DNA of 64,000 nucleotides from NCBI GenBank assembly GCA_023398955.1, contig JAEWRL010000087.1, positions 62,001 through 126,000 on the forward strand, read 5' to 3'. Position numbers and translations under genes: made by a program. Shown one piece after another: positions 63,785 through 64,000 of the stretch (positions are counted from its first letter, which is position 1; every line of letters starts with the position of its first letter). A model generated the notes under the pieces. The model saw nothing but the letters and a program-made list of their open reading frames with translations, was not told the origin of the DNA and searched no databases. Source of the DNA: Pseudomonadota bacterium (GTDB lineage Bacteria > Myxococcota_A > Polyangia > Polyangiales > Polyangiaceae).

Positions 63785-64000
63785 TCGCCCTACCCGGAAC
63801 AGGCAGGGGGCGGCTCCGCTGACTCGTTTCGGCTTCCTGGGGGGCCCTGGCGGCGTGGGCACCGCGCTCGCCCGAGGAGGTCTTCCGGTGATCGTCTGGG
63901 GCCTCGGGGGAATGCTCGGCTGGTTCGCTGGCAGGGTGCTTCGCATACGCCGGACGCTGGTGATCTCCGCGATGACTCGAGCTGGAATCCAAGACCCCAA
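63771..64000 (+). CDS. Membrane protein, C-terminus cut by window edge
   Basis: From an ATG at 63771, overlapping the TPR-PEGA stop, the frame stays open to the right edge: MARSDRPTRNRQGAAPLTRF, then GFLGGPGGVGTALARGGLPV and a hydrophobic IVWGLGGMLGWFAGRVL. The third-position GC is high, as for real genes here. No family is identifiable from about 76 residues. It would extend the pseudokinase operon. Confidence 0.45.
   Translation, partial: MARSDRPTRNRQGAAPLTRFGFLGGPGGVGTALARGGLPVIVWGLGGMLGWFAGRVLRIRRTLVISAMTRAGIQDP

Overview
The window is a GC-rich bacterial chromosome segment with about 55 protein-coding genes, no rRNA and no tRNA that I could find. The gene style points to a myxobacterium (Myxococcota, probably Polyangiales-like), though this is inference from style rather than from a marker phylogeny. 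The signs are: several lipoproteins with a long Gly/Ser/Ala-rich spacer after the lipobox, a Ser/Thr kinase and a pseudokinase, a PATAN/DUF4388-like tail on the kinase, TPR-PEGA and OmpA-type lipoproteins, a PilZ protein, and MopE-like D/C-rich repeats.

Layout. 1-3.3 kb (minus): an Rrf2 regulator, an E1-like sulfurtransferase/adenylyltransferase, a MoaD/ThiS-type sulfur carrier ending in GGG, a JAMM metalloprotease fused to a shrunken E1 remnant, and a secreted protein running off the left edge. 3.4-17 kb: a GcvR-like ACT protein, a long-chain acyl-CoA synthetase, MiaB, gamma-carbonic anhydrase, a PH-domain membrane protein, two coiled-coil envelope proteins, a dCMP deaminase, ribosomal protein L28, N-formylglutamate amidohydrolase, XerD, overlapping trpGDC and a PilZ protein. 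17-24 kb: a membrane-anchored unknown, scrambled group II intron debris with a direct repeat at the 3' end of a CNNM/CorC gene, then TruB, a PlsC-like acyltransferase and an epimerase in a tight minus-strand operon. 24-27 kb: a Ser/Thr kinase and a pair of coupled small genes.

27-44 kb is the accessory, surface-oriented part. It holds a coupled heme lipoprotein and PQQ-sugar-dehydrogenase-like lipoprotein, two degenerate copies of one short element, a porin, an OmpA lipoprotein, a radical SAM/SPASM enzyme with a coupled 63-residue ORF, a divergent lipoprotein built of six 39-residue Cys/Asp/Tyr repeats, a glucuronoyl esterase and an arylsulfotransferase-like lipoprotein. 44-52 kb: a histidine-kinase-like protein lacking its catalytic residues but carrying a receiver, GatA/GatC, NhaA, then rpsB-tsf with a leader that can form two mutually exclusive hairpins. 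52-59 kb: a nucleotide-sugar/glycan cluster with a WbpD-like acetyltransferase, a fused GT4-phosphoglycosyltransferase, a PglF/CapD-like dehydratase, a PglE-like aminotransferase and a Gfo/Idh/MocA oxidoreductase. 59-64 kb: MlaF, then a plus-strand run of a membrane pseudokinase, a linker membrane protein, a TPR-PEGA protein and an edge-truncated membrane protein.

The most promising candidates for an undescribed system are the radical SAM/63-aa ORF/39-residue-repeat lipoprotein locus at 35.8-38.4 kb and the split-E1/ubiquitin-like/JAMM cassette at 0.9-3.3 kb. All functional names come from motif reading only; no database search was run.
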